From Yponomeuta sedellus (lineage: Eukaryota; Arthropoda; Insecta; Lepidoptera; Yponomeutidae), in contig OW203731.1 of assembly GCA_934045075.1 (NCBI GenBank), forward strand, positions 17,271,070-17,335,069: a DNA stretch of 64,000 nt, given 5' to 3'. How positions within the stretch are numbered: position 1 is the first letter of the stretch; each line of letters opens with the position of its first letter. Position numbers and translations under genes: made by a program. Positions 11,868-22,909 of the stretch are shown in pieces. The notes below the pieces were generated by a model. It saw nothing but the letters and a program-made list of their open reading frames with translations. It did no database searches and was not told the origin of the DNA.

Positions 11868-11992
11868 TCGATATCAACCCTTGTATGTCCCCACTGCTGG
11901 GGCACGGGTCTCTTCCTGCAGCGCAGGAAGGTTAAGCCATACTCCACCACGAGGGCCAAGTCCGGGTTGGTGGAGGATTGTAAGACAGTGGC
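11868..11992 (+). mobile_element. SINE-like repeat (TGTCCCCACTGCTGGGGCA family), 3' truncated
   Basis: Matches the first half of the copy at 3,538, from ATATCAACCC to GGAGGATTGTAAGACAGTGG, and then diverges. Confidence 0.7.
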
Positions 11993-12245
11993 GATCCTTA
12001 CTGCCTTATTATAGCCTTACTACACCCCATATTTATTAAAATTGTGTTTATCAAACCTCTAACAATATTCAACTCACATATGCTCAGTAGTGAATATTAT
12101 ATTAATTTCAAATGAAATATAAATATTAACATTCCATTTGTTAAGCATCATCCAGTTACTGCAAATATTTTTTATCTTTATCTGTGTGCCATGTTAGTCG
12201 CTGCCCGAAGACTGCTGTCGGGTAACCCGGCTAGTACGATGGCAC

Positions 12246-12751
12246 AAATTTAAAAACCTATTTAGAGGCTAAAAATTTCACCCATGCCGGGATTCGAACC
12301 CGCAACCTCTGGCTATCCGTACCAGCGCTCTACCAATTGAGCCAATGGGCGACTCACGGCATCAGTGAAATTTCGAACCTCTTTACAATATTCTCTGTAT
12401 TACGTACAGGCAGCGACATCTGACTTAAGCAAATTGCATTACTTACAGCCCCGACTACCTACTTTGCAGTTAGGTTTAACATCGGAACGATATCACTGTA
12501 CTCACATGATTACACTATTTTTATTTCTATTGCACTAACCCGTGCTAAGGAACAAATTTAAAAACCTATTTAGAGGCTAAAAATTTCACCCATGCCGGGA
12601 TTCGAACCCGCAACCTCTGGCTATCCGTACCAGCGCTCTACCAATTGAGCCAATGGGCGACTCACGGCATCAGTGAAATTTCGAACCTCTTTACAATATT
12701 CTCTGTATTACGTACAGGCAGCGAATTCTGACTTAAGCAAATTGCATTACT
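12246..12751 (-). mobile_element. dimeric SINE with 3' tRNA-like region
   Basis: Two tandem units of about 307 bp lie on the minus strand. Each holds a tRNA-like block (GCCCATTGGCTCAATTGG, an anticodon-stem hairpin, GGGTTCGAATCCCGG, ATGGGT) followed by TAGCCTCTAAATAGGTTTTT. The first unit is 5' truncated and the second is complete, starting CCTTAGCACGGGTTAG. TACGATGGCAC flanks the whole dimer at 12,235-12,245 and 12,752-12,762, an 11-bp target-site duplication, so the dimer was inserted as one molecule. An acceptor-like stem can form, but loop position 33 is C rather than T, so this is not a working tRNA. Confidence 0.8.
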
Positions 12752-12900
12752 TACGATGGCACGAGTCACGCGTTTTGTGGCGCTAAAATGTCAGAATTTG
12801 ACGAAAGAGAATTTGAAAGTCGCGACTTTTGACGTACTCCGTACTTGTCGTACGTCGTACTTGACGTATAAAGGTACGTCAAGCGGGTCGAATATGTAGT
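12752..12900. repeat. interspersed repeat (GTACGATGGCRCG family)
   Basis: Shares AAATGTCAGAATTTGACGA and GTCGCGACTTTTGAC with segments at 27,595-27,860 and 61,395-61,520. The dimeric SINE appears to have landed inside or beside this copy. Class unknown. Confidence 0.45.
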
Positions 12901-13279
12901 ACTTATAGAATCGGGCAACGAAAAAAGAACTCAAAATTCATTATTTAAAATCATCTCAAACATCAGTTGCACCTATTTAAAAAGATTTCATGATTTCCAT
13001 CATTAATTTTAAATGCCAAGACATTTGTTACTTATCTTACAAAAGGAGGAAAAACATTAATGCAGACTCACGAACATTTCACACAATATCCATTTTTTTT
13101 ACCATCCCGGAGGAAAATCTATCATGTTAATATCGAGACATAATATGAAAATATTGCGACTGTCTTGTTTATTCGTATACTAAACCGTAAATCTCATCAT
13201 CACAGCTCTAGAGTTCGCATGAAACAATATGTCATATTGAACAATAAACAGCACCCATGATATCACCAGAAACCATTAA

Positions 13280-14076
13280 GGCTGACATTCAGAGACGAAT
13301 CCTAAGTTCACGCTTAGAGCAGTCTTAGCAAAGTAAACTAAAGTCATACTTAGTAAAGCGCCGAAATTTTCGTATTCACATTCTATCGGGAGCCGGAGTT
13401 GAGCATGAGCTAAGAGAAGAACTGTCTTAAGAAAGTCATCTATATTGTCTATTATTTTTTAGTGATGTAGTTCTTACCGGTTTTTTAAATATGATATCGC
13501 TACAGTAGAGCAGGACAACATCATACAAGTTTATGTATGTGAGAGTGAAATAAAAAGCTCACACATAATGCTCGTAGAACATCAGTGAAATGACGTTTGG
13601 AGTCGTCTGTGAGCTAAAGAATTTTTTACATTCTTTGGTTAGCGGTTGGCGTGGCGCGAGTTTTATAAGTTGGCGAAAATTGTACCTATTCTCAATTCTG
13701 TAAATTATTATTCATTATTCATCATCCAGACCTAGGTCTCCCAAGGCGTCCACTGCTTCTAAAAAGACTATAACTTCAGAGCGATTCATTTTCTCACAAA
13801 ACTCCGCAGTAAACACAATGCTAAACACAATGCTAATCACAAACTCTAACCAAAACAATACGACAAAAAGGTAACCTCAAAGTGAAGAGAACCAAATGAC
13901 AGATGACAGTTCTAAGTTCACTTAAAGTCACCAATATTGGCTACTTACACTTAGCTAAGTACCATTTCATACTCAACTTGATAAGATTCGATTCTGATTA
14001 CGAAATAATTCTAAGTACGTGATTTTGACATTTCTGGGCCCGGTCTTAGCTTAGTTTTCGTCTCTAAATGTCAGCC
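13280..14076. mobile_element. PIF/Harbinger-type non-autonomous element
   Basis: The ends are GGCTGACATTCAGAGACGAA and, inverted, TTCGTCTCTAAATGTCAGCC: terminal inverted repeats with one mismatch. TAA lies at both edges (13,277-13,279 and 14,077-14,079), the 3-bp duplication typical of PIF/Harbinger. Subterminal CTTAG/CTAAG motifs recur inside. No transposase is encoded in its 797 bp, so it would need a helper. Confidence 0.75.
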
Positions 14077-14079
14077 TAA

Positions 14080-15040
14080 GAAGGGTTAAGATATTACAAA
14101 GAAATATGTTTTAACTTGTGTTAGATAATATGAGCTGACAATAGTAGGAGACATTTTAGGTGATCTTTTCTCAAATCTGTCAAACAGAAGCCACGTAGCT
14201 GTAAATGCAGAATATCGTGCAGAATGTTACTAGAACCGCTATGGAAACCAACCACAGAAGACCGTTATTTTATTAAAACATCTCGACCAAGCATTATTTG
14301 TTTAGCTAAGAGGCCGTGGCTACCGGCATGCGAGAATCTCACTCACGACTCAATCGAAATAAATCGAATATATAATACGGCTGCAGGAATGCCTACTTCG
14401 AAACGCGGGGCCTATCACAGGCTGGAGGTTACGATGACGATATGAAAATTATCCGCGGGCAAGACACTCGCCATTTTGCTGGTAAATGTCTATCTCGCAC
14501 ACATCGAGAAAGGCTTTTTCAAGAAGAAATATTATTGTCAGTTACTCGAGTTTAAATGGAGATGACACTAGCTAGTACGGCCACTGCAACCAAAACTCAT
14601 CAATTCTTTGGTTATTTATGTCACAAAATAGACTGGTAGTTGCTTTACGATCACACAACTTTTTTGCTCAACAAGAGACTATAGAGATTAAATAAGATTA
14701 GAATTATTGCACACCAGACGGTAATAATTCTATCCCAATCTTCGGCCATGAAAAGTTAAAACATACATGTTAAGCCAACTGGTTTTGAATAGGCTCGATT
14801 TAGCGATATTACTTTCGGGATCAGTAGAAATGAGGTCCTTGAGAAGTAACTATGCAGTTTTTGTTAGTTTCGCGGTCCTTCTACATAGTTCAGTCGACAG
14901 CGCATCGACTTTTACATACAAGAAGTCTATTAATTACGTTTAAATGCCTTTTCATGATTGTTCTTAAGCTCTTTTGACTATTCGAGATGGCGCTTTTTAT
15001 ATTCGGCGTCTGAGTTACCACGCGGAAGCACTCTAGCTTA
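14080..15040. other. no gene seen
   Basis: AT-rich sequence. A 73-codon open frame at 14,224 has no recognisable feature. Confidence 0.45.
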
Positions 15041-15044
15041 GGCA

Positions 15045-15225
15045 ATCGGGAATCGAGCCGGAGACTCTGCCCAGGCTCGTTTCCCAGTGCGAGTATGCAC
15101 TGGAAACGCGCGTGTCTTTGTTTTCAAAGTTATGTACATTTGTGAAGCTATAGTAGCAATACCACTCGCTAACTGTGAAGGAAAACATCGTGAGGAAACC
15201 TGACTGTTTGAGGTGTTCAAATACC
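15045..15225 (-). mobile_element. SINE (GCGGATTGGC / TTTCCTCACGATGTT family)
   Basis: On the minus strand the copy has GGTTTCCTCACGATGTTTTC followed by a GAGTGGTATT block, the ACTTTGAAAACAAAG segment and a TCCCGATTGCC end. The order matches the longer copies at 52.6 and 53.7 kb. Confidence 0.6.
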
Positions 15226-15559
15226 TCGGCGCTTTAAATATAAAATAACCCACAAATTAACGTAAAACGCTTCGTCGTAAAAGTAAACTTGCCACAGGGT
15301 TACAGCTTCTCGCTGGCACCAATAAAGAAAGATATAACGCGGAAAATACTGCAGCATATGCAGTAGTCGGATGCAAATGAAATGAAAGTCGCGAAGTCTT
15401 TGTAAATTATGCCTTGTTACTGCACAGCGAAGTCATCTAGAATCCGCGCTAAAAGGGTGATCCGAAGCTTCTTTACACTACCTATAATTAAAAATAGACG
15501 TTCACAGAAAACAAAAACACTAAAATACAAATATGCTGGTGTTTCTATCGTGTTTCAGG

Positions 15560-15836
15560 CGCGGTCAGGTGCAAGCCGCTAGTAGCATTTTTACCGAGCG
15601 CTTCCGTGCTTCGCAAGGCACGTTAAGCCGTTGGTGCCGGCTGCCATGTAACGGCAGTCGCTAAGCCATGTCAGAAGCCTTATGGGCGGCTCGATAACTT
15701 CTGACAGTAAGGCCCGCCACTGTCTTACAATCCTCCACCAAACCGGACTTGGCCCCCGTGGTGGAGTATGGCCTAACCTTCCTGCGACGTGCCCCAGCAG
15801 TGAGGACATACAAGGGTTGATATCGATATACTATCT
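15560..15836 (-). mobile_element. SINE-like repeat (TGTCCCCACTGCTGGGGCA family)
   Basis: A nearly full-length minus-strand copy from GATATCAACCCTTG (15,836) through the CCGGTTTGGTGGAGG block to TGCCTTGCGAAGCACGGAAG and CTCGGTAAAAATGC. Open frames on either strand here are translations of the repeat, not genes. Confidence 0.7.
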
Positions 15837-15939
15837 ACTAAAGTTTGCGCTTACACTTTTGCGGTTGCAGCTTGCATCTGTCTTTTCGGAGACATATAAC
15901 CTGGGTGTCTTTAAAAGTTGAATTAACCGTAACGTAACA

Positions 15940-16015
15940 TCGTAGACCCCGTCTTCGCTTACCATCAGGCGTGACTGGGGTCAAGTGTAAGCTGTCCTAC
16001 TTAAAAAAAAAGAAA
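15940..16015 (+). mobile_element. LINE 3' end (TTACCATCAGGC type)
   Basis: Carries GTCTTCGCTTACCATCAGGC and GGGGTCAAGTGTAAGCTGTC followed by an A-rich tail. This is a 3'-terminal arrangement common to several lepidopteran LINEs. No coding part remains. Confidence 0.5.
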
Positions 16016-16846
16016 AAGAAAAGAGCCCCTGGGCTTTATTTTTTGTCGACCTCCAAGAACCATTTGTTTTATGAGCGAGCAGTGCTCGGGTGCTTTTGGG
16101 GGTTGCAAGGAAAAACATACTCTGAGTGACCACCGCAATCCTGGTTGATGGTACCAGCCATCAACGCATCTCAGTAGGTCTGAGCGTGACAAAACGAGAG
16201 TCCCACACGCTCTCCTCTCTACCCGTACATCATGTTTGTGGTGATAAGTGTCATTCTTGGATAAGAACACCATATTTACCGTGGTATACTCGTAGCACAA
16301 TTCAAAATTAGAATAAATTAGGCGACGCCTGAGGCGCGGTCACGAAGACTGTACCGTATTAGCCCGAAGGGCCAGACGGTCAATTTTAGAAATAAGCCAA
16401 TTTCGGTAGTTGTCTTATGAGTAGGCCAGTAGTTAAATAGAAAGCGCCTATTGAAATAAGTAGCGTCGTCAGCCTAGTAAGGAGGACTGTTACACGGATT
16501 GTCTATGAAACTTGCTAGTTTACTTTTTTATTGATCAATAATAATTTGTAATGCATAGTTTACACATAATACTGTATTTACGTTCTATGAAATGTTTTCC
16601 TCCTATTCTGTTTAAATTGTAATAGTACATTACACAACTAGGGTGGTAATACAAAGAAAGGCCGAGATCGCAGAAGTTTGCGGCCCAAGCTGCAAGCGAG
16701 GGACATAGGCCACCTTTTTGTAAACAGGATTCTACCGGTAAAGTGTGACTTTTTAGTTTAAAAATGCCACATTACCGTAAATTAAGTGACCTGTGAAACT
16801 ATTTTAGATAACGCGCTGCCAATTTCATACACAAAGCTTATGACAT
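16016..16846. other. no gene seen
   Basis: A 99-codon minus-strand frame (16,001-16,300) crosses this region without any domain I recognise. The rest is AT-rich and unassigned. Confidence 0.4.
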
Positions 16847-16907
16847 TAACATAACATAACATAACATTTACATACTGGCACATACATTGCTTCTGGCCCC
16901 ACACTAG
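16847..16907 (-). mobile_element. tRNA-Gly-like SINE, 3' part (split copy)
   Basis: Minus-strand 3' end of a SINE whose tail is the AACATA repeat seen on the plus strand at 16,847-16,866. It is the reverse complement of 25,520-25,587. The copy is interrupted at GGCCCCACACTAG by the R1-like LINE and resumes at 18,483. Confidence 0.8.
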
Positions 16908-18482
16908 CATTTGCAATATTTTTGGACATTTCAGGAGCTTTTGACAGCGCGTGGTGGCCTATCCTTATGCTAAAACTAAAATTGCGTGGTTGTTGCGCCA
17001 ACATTTATAGAATGTTAATACAATACTTTGAGAATGGTATGGTGGAGCTCCGAATGGGTCAGACAGCGTTGACAAAAAGCCTTACCAAGGGTTGTCCCCA
17101 AGGTTCTGTGTTGGGTCCTTACTTGTGTAACGTTGGATTTGATGACTTTCTTACAATTCCGGTGCCAAATAGTTGCCAGCTTACAGCTTTTGCGGACGAT
17201 GGACTATTACTTATAGAGTCAAATACGAGATCCAGTATTGAGAAACTTGCCGAGGCAAGCTTGAGTCTTATAAATTAGTGGGGAATACGAAACAAATTAG
17301 ACTTTGCACCTCACAAAACAGTACAGCTACTACTGAAAGGCAGCTTAATAGGACCACCCGGAGTCCATTTCAGGGGATCAACAATTTCAAACAAGTCCCA
17401 GGTGACTTATTTGGGGCTGGTCTTCGAAAAGAATTTCACATTTACTGAACATGTTAGAGCTGTAGGCGAAAAAGCTCGCTTGAATTTTTACTCCTTAGCT
17501 AGGATCTCTAAATCCACATGGGGTTTACGTTTTCCAGTCCTGAGAACCATCTACAAAGCCACTTACGTGACTAGTGTGTGCTACGCTGCTCCTGTTTGGG
17601 TAGATAGGACTACCATGGTGTCGGTTAGACACAAAATACTGCAAACCCAGCGCATGGCACTAATATTTCTTTGTAAAGCTTACCGCACAGTCAGCACTGA
17701 TGCGTTACCTGTTTTAGCTGGAGTGTGGCCGATTGATCTGGAACTGCAAAGACGTGCGAGTAACTACTTTCAACTCCGCGGCATGTGCTGGGAGGATTTT
17801 GGTCTTGGAGATAGGCAACGTACCGGTTTTCTTTTTGACTTCGAATCGGTCTCTATAACTCTTCTTTCAGAATGGCAGAAAAGATGGGCCGCTAGTACCA
17901 AAGGCAGGCATCTATTTCAGTTCATTCCATCAGTACTAGATAGACTAAAAGCATGCTGGATGGAAATTGACCACCAGGTATCGCAGTTCCTCACCGGTCA
18001 TGGCAACTTTAAGGGTAAATTGCACAGTTTGCAACTGGTGGAGAGTCCGTACTGCGAATGCTCGGAGACTGAACAGACGGCACACCACATCCTTTGGGAG
18101 TGTCCATTGTGGGATGAGAGGCGTTACACTATGCTTTCACATATTTACTGCAACCTGAATGGCAGGGCTGGTCCTGTTTATTATGAGGACCTTGTAGCGA
18201 ATAAAAAAAATTTCATGGCATTTAAAAAATTCTGTCACCATTACTATTGGCACTACTACGATAAAATAACTTAACTGTAAATATTACCGTATTTTAAAGT
18301 TTTCAAGTGCTTTTAGCATATTATGTTTCCCTTCCTTTTTTCATACTATTACACTGTTCTTTTATTAATTTGTTATGTACCTCTAGAACCTTTGTTAGTC
18401 ATACTATCGCAAATTGGCATGTATTTTATGTTTTTGATCCTAAGTATTAGGAGTTAAAACATGGAAATAAATAAATAATAAT
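16908..18482 (+). mobile_element. R1-clade LINE reverse transcriptase, 5' truncated
   Basis: One reading frame from 16,919 to 18,274 is broken only by a TAG at 17,276-17,278, where a Trp or similar residue would be expected. It shows reverse-transcriptase motif A (DISGAFD), motif B (PQGSVLGP) and motif C (FADD), then TYLGL and the STWGLRFPVLRTIYKA and YAAPVWVDR blocks, and finally a C-terminal zinc knuckle (CECSETEQTAHH followed by ECPLW). These are R1-clade features. The endonuclease and gag regions are missing. The 3' end is an ATAAATAAATAA tail at 18,463-18,480. The element is flanked by a 13-bp target-site duplication, GGCCCCACACTAG, at 16,895-16,907 and 18,483-18,495, and lies inside a SINE. 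It cannot move by itself but is relatively young. Confidence 0.9.
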
Positions 18483-18640
18483 GGCCCCACACTAGGATAC
18501 CCTGTGTCGTGGGAACCAGAAACAACGTCATCACAAACATGTAAACATCCAAGACCTGGGTTTTTTTTTGTTCCCAGCCGGGATTCGAACCCGGGACCTC
18601 TTGCATGGTAGGCAGACGCGCTACCGCTACGCCACAGAGG
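18483..18640 (-). mobile_element. tRNA-Gly-like SINE, 5' part (split copy)
   Basis: Minus-strand head with GTGGCGTAGCGGTAGCGCG, an anticodon-arm-like TCTGCCTACCATGCAAGA and GGGTTCGAATCCCGG. The 7-nt loop would give ACC (Gly) as anticodon. An A-rich stretch and a SINE body follow. It is not a functional tRNA because the acceptor stem does not close. It joins to 16,847-16,907. Confidence 0.8.
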
Positions 18641-19092
18641 TTGCGAGGAGATATTTAGTTTTGGCATCAATGTAAATTTTGAGGTTAGAATCCTGTTTAC
18701 CAAATTGAACAAGTAAGGATAAATAGACTGTATGTTTCTTAATCATTGTTGAAATGTCCCCCTTAACGACAACTATTTCAAAGTCGCCCTCTAGAGAGAT
18801 TGCAAACTATCACCGCATTTAACTCTACACCGGTAAAGTATCTAAAAATAGAACGATCTTTTTGCGTGAGAAACCACCAGTGGATAAATCTGTATACTTA
18901 TCCCGCAACATAAAATTACAATTATAATACCATCAGCGTGTGTAATATGGTACAATTACGCTAATAAGGATAGTATAGCCCTCTGGGAATTGTGGAAAGC
19001 TCGCTCACGTTCTCTTCTATCGCTCGTATTATAAAATTTATATTTGCAATAACAAGCAAGCTTTGTAATTTGTAACCTAATATTATCTAGTC
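18641..19092. other. no gene seen
   Basis: AT-rich linker between SINE copies, with nothing recognised. Confidence 0.45.
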
Positions 19093-19400
19093 GTTATCAA
19101 CCCTTGTATGTCCCCACTACTGGGGCACGGGTCTCTTCCTGTATCGCAGGAAGGTGAGGCCATACTCCACCACGGGGCAAAGTCCGGGTTGGTGGAGGAT
19201 TGTAAGACAGTGGCGGGCCTTACTGTCAGAAGTTATGAAGCCGCCCATAAGGCCTCTGACATGGCTTAACGACTGCCATTACCTGACAGCCGACGCCAAC
19301 GACTTAACGTGCCTTGCGAAGCACGGAAGCGCTCGGCAAAATGCCACTAGCGGTAGTCACGGGACGCTCACCCATCCTGTACCTGACCGCGCCTGTTGTT
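19093..19400 (+). mobile_element. SINE-like repeat (TGTCCCCACTGCTGGGGCA family)
   Basis: The longest uninterrupted plus-strand copy. It runs from GTTATCAACCCTTG through the GGTGGAGGATTGTAAGACAG block, GCCCATAAGGCCTCTGACAT and TGCCTTGCGAAGCACGGAAG to ACCTGACCGCGCCTG. The 115-codon open frame across it is a by-product of the repeat. Confidence 0.7.
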
Positions 19401-19547
19401 GCTTAACCCAAGTGATTGATTCCAACCACTCGGTTCGCCTAGGCCACGAGCGCTTCATATATCTAGTCTTGGGCATTTTTTTAGTCAACATAGGGCGGTA
19501 AAATGTTACGGCCTTTGGCTTTTGCGTCTACGTAATGAGGGGATTTA

Positions 19548-19640
19548 TACAGCGTCCAGTGGCACCTTCACTCACACTAGATGGGTGAAGGGACCACTCG
19601 GACACTGTAGTGCCTGGGACATTGTGTTACATGGTGTAGG
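19548..19640 (+). repeat. partial copy of TA-flanked inverted-repeat element
   Basis: TATACAGCGTCCAGTGGCAC and CACACTAGATGGGTGAAGG match the left end of the element at 25,598. No right end was found, so this copy is truncated. Confidence 0.6.
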
Positions 19641-19858
19641 CTTGTGGTTTCGTCTTCTCCTTGTAAAAACTTTACCACTATTTTAATCTATTGAGTATTT
19701 TAAGGTATCGTTGCATGTTCCGTAGTTTTAAGTAGTTTTTATATTAAAGGAATGTTAATGTATACATTCCTTTGAGTGCACAGCAGAGTTGTTATGTAAA
19801 ACTTTTATTTCGTTTGTGTAACCCTGCCTATGTACATAAAAAAAAAATTAAACATAAA

Positions 19859-20420
19859 GGCAAGGCGCGCACTACGATTTTAACTTTAGCGACACGATTT
19901 TAAAATAGCGCTGTTTATTATCTTAAAAAAATCACTGCGCGTACTGCGATGAAAAAATCGATGGCTTGTTCATTTCCAACATGGATGTCGTACAAATTGC
20001 CTGTCTTGCTTTACTTCTGAAAGGAAAAAAAGAGAAGGTATTCGTCAATACTGGATTCATCCTTTCACAGCAGAAAGATGTGTCAAAGGTTTCTTTTATC
20101 TGAAATACAACGATCTTCGGCTGTATCCCAAAAAATATTTGGCTATTATCGAATGAAGATTCAAATATTTGACAAATTATTGAGAATTGTTGGACCTCAA
20201 ATTGTAAATGTAAAAATACTAAAAATAGGAGTATGCAATTTTATTATCGCAATGCGGGCGGAACCCTACAACTCCATAGGCTACAGTTTAGTTTTGCGAC
20301 AAATCACAATTTTAAAATCGCTGCCTTTTTTTGCAGCTTGTGCACTGACAAAATAACTCCTACTTTATATTTCTGCGACAAAAATATCGCGCGATTAAAT
20401 ATCGTAGTGCGCGCCTGGCC
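19859..20420 (+). mobile_element. PIF/Harbinger element with degenerate transposase start
   Basis: Terminal inverted repeats read GGCAAGGCGCGCACTACGAT (left) and ATCGTAGTGCGCGCCTGGCC (right), differing at one base. Right of the element is TAA; the left flank is AAA, so the 3-bp duplication has decayed. Inside, a frame starting MDVVQIACLALLLKGK (19,981) shifts to a frame with FGYYRMKIQIFDKLLRIVG, the N-terminal signature of HARBI1-type nucleases. The DDE catalytic region is deleted. It is therefore an internal-deletion derivative. Confidence 0.7.
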
Positions 20421-20422
20421 TA

Positions 20423-20632
20423 AGGTGTTTCGGGGCGCTAACTAGCGCCACCAATAGATAAATCGTAAGTTGCTTTATAATACGTTTTTGTCTGTGTATT
20501 ATGTAAGTTCTAAAAATACTTGTCACAGTTGTGAAGATTTCTCATGTTCACTTTTAAATAAAAACGTATTATAAATAACACAAGTTATGATTTTTTTCCA
20601 TTGGTGGCGGTAGTTAGCTCGGGGTGCTACCT
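20423..20632. mobile_element. miniature inverted-repeat element
   Basis: It begins AAGGTGTTTCGGGGCGCTAA and ends TTAGCTCGGGGTGCTACCTT: imperfect terminal inverted repeats of about 33 bp. A second, inner pair (TTATAATACGTTTTT at about 20,474 and its complement at about 20,563) is nested inside. It abuts the Harbinger element. Confidence 0.6.
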
Positions 20633-20639
20633 TAACATT

Positions 20640-22830
20640 TTTGCCTTCTGCCGTGTTTCTGCGTGTTTTTATGGTTCAAGACTGCCTAGTTGGTAAATAA
20701 ATATGTCATTTAATTCTAATTGATTTGTGCAACTGTTCATACTAGTTATGTGTAGGTACCTTACAATTCACGTTTCTAATTATTAATACATCAATACATA
20801 AGTGTCACCTGGTAAATAAATAGGTTTTTGTTGGTGGGGCCAAAATCACTGTCAACGTGATGAGAGATTGTACAGAGGCCTTTTGCAAACACGATCTATA
20901 AAAAAACATATGACATTTTGTCCTCGGCGGCGCATGGCACTATTGTTACTACCTGGAGCCCCTTAAGGCGATAGTTTAAGGAGCGGTAAAAGATGTTTTT
21001 TTTTCATTGGTGGATCCTCTTAATGTATTCAATTTCTCAATTTGAAAAGTTATATCATGGCAGCTATTGGGCTGCATCTGTGTTCATCACCACTAATCGC
21101 ACCTCGTTTGGTAGTGCTAACGGCCCGTCTTTCGCCTGCTGTTCCCATGGCGTTTCATATTACACTAGTTTGGCACAATTTTATCCTTAGGAGAATTAGC
21201 ACCGGACCACTTACGTATCGCCCAGAGCCGACACACCGCCCCGCCTTTCACCCGGCAAATGTCCTGCAAAATTGGCATCGTGACTATCGTTCCGCGTTCA
21301 TAAAGCGCCACCCTAGTATGAAGTTCCGAGCTTGATATTGGTACATTAAACGCTGTCTCACGCTGTCACTACATTGCTTGTAAGCTCCAAATATTTAATG
21401 CGCTGAGATAAGCTTGGAAGCAAGAGGAACTGACTAAGCGCGCCTAGTGGAGCCAATTTTGTAGTCTGGTAGACAATAGCAGTATACTTATAATGTCAAT
21501 CAATAACAATTGACCATGTCAATGTCATATCTGTGTAATGTCCATTTTATGTAGAATAAAGTGTTCTCTACTTGCTTAATTGTGCTTAATTTGCGCTATT
21601 GTGTCATGTGTGTATGCAGTCTACTTTAGACGTAGTCTGTACAAAGTATTTTTTAATTACTAATATTGGCTAGTTGCATGCCCAGCTACCAACGTGTCAA
21701 TTGCTAGCAAATACTCGGGATGTGCTGAAAATTAGCGCTGCGCTGATGTTTGCACAAGCAGCATTTAGCTGAGGCTGAGATCCCTTCAGGAGGCCCGCAG
21801 TGACATCAGAGCACTGCTGGCCTCTCTGGAAAGAGATAGGCTGACTGGAGTAAACTCACAGTTTTACTACATACAATGTAGTTAAACCACTTATGACGCT
21901 AAGCGCAGAAATCTCAGGTCTAACTTACTAAGATGTACTACTCAACACAGTGGACAGTTACATAATAGGGAAGCTAAAAATAGAGGCAAATAACTACTAT
22001 TGTTGTGCTTAGGTACATCATTCTAGTGAACAACTATTATGTATTAGACTCGGCCCAGAAGATAAAAACCATAATGTCAAATGTTTCACAGAGAAATTTG
22101 AGCTTGACATTGTAATTTCTTACGAAATTACTTGTATTGAAAGTTCGTATTGTTTCAAAACAACATTTCGTATATAGAAGATGTAAAAAAGAAACTTACG
22201 ACGTACGTCCGTTCGATGTGATGTTGATTATTTTTAAAATTGTCAAAGGAAGGATAACGAATAACTTTGAATAAATTAACATTTGCATTCCAATTTTGTG
22301 AGGCAACTTTGTATGCAAATGAGTCTCGTTAAATGCACACATTAAAAAAACACAAACGGAAGGCAATGCTTACACACAAATAGAAACGACTATAGGAAAA
22401 GACCAACACTTATTCAAATTCGATTTTTTCTTATCCTTAAAAACGTTTCACCTTTTGACAGGCAAGACAAACAAAATAAGGAATTAAAAAACACATCTAC
22501 AGGTGGCCACAGTGCTCATACGTGTAGATAAAAGTACAATAAACAGAGAAGAAATAAGAGCGTTTCCAAAATACTGTTATCCTAGCTTTTACTTTTTAAT
22601 TAGAATAATTAATGAATGCACTCAACAAAATACAGGTGTTAGTCAGGGGTAGTAAGAGAATTAACAAAAGGGGTGCAGTTAATTCCTGTTTTTGCGAATA
22701 AAATATACCAGAATTCTATCAAAAATATTAATTGGCCATCAAGATATAGGAAACAAAAATTAACTCTGCCTTTGTTTAATACGTCTTAATAAGGCATGCA
22801 TACTTCACTTTCTTTTAATGAATCTTTGTA
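20640..22830. other. no gene seen
   Basis: Open frames at 20,993-21,335 overlap and show no domain. A segment at 21,770-21,850 has a coding-like run (LQEARSDIRALLASLERDR) that may be a retrotransposon gag scrap, but it is too short to assign. Confidence 0.4.
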
Positions 22831-22836
22831 TAAAAA

Positions 22837-22902
22837 ATAAAGCTGAATAAATTCAAAGAGATCCGATAGTTATCGGATCTCTTTGAATTTATTCAGCTTT
22901 AT
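22837..22902. repeat. 66-bp near-perfect palindrome
   Basis: The arms 22,837-22,868 and 22,871-22,902 are exact reverse complements over 32 bp, with only GT between them. It can form a long hairpin or cruciform. Confidence 0.9.
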
Positions 22903-22909
22903 GGATGTT

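Noticed and set aside
12280..12350. Apparent tRNA genes (also at 12,590, 25,378, 26,785, 55,050 and 57,610)
   Set aside because: The cloverleaf is partly formed, but the blocks are embedded in repeated SINE units, lack T at position 33 or a closing acceptor stem, and recur many times.
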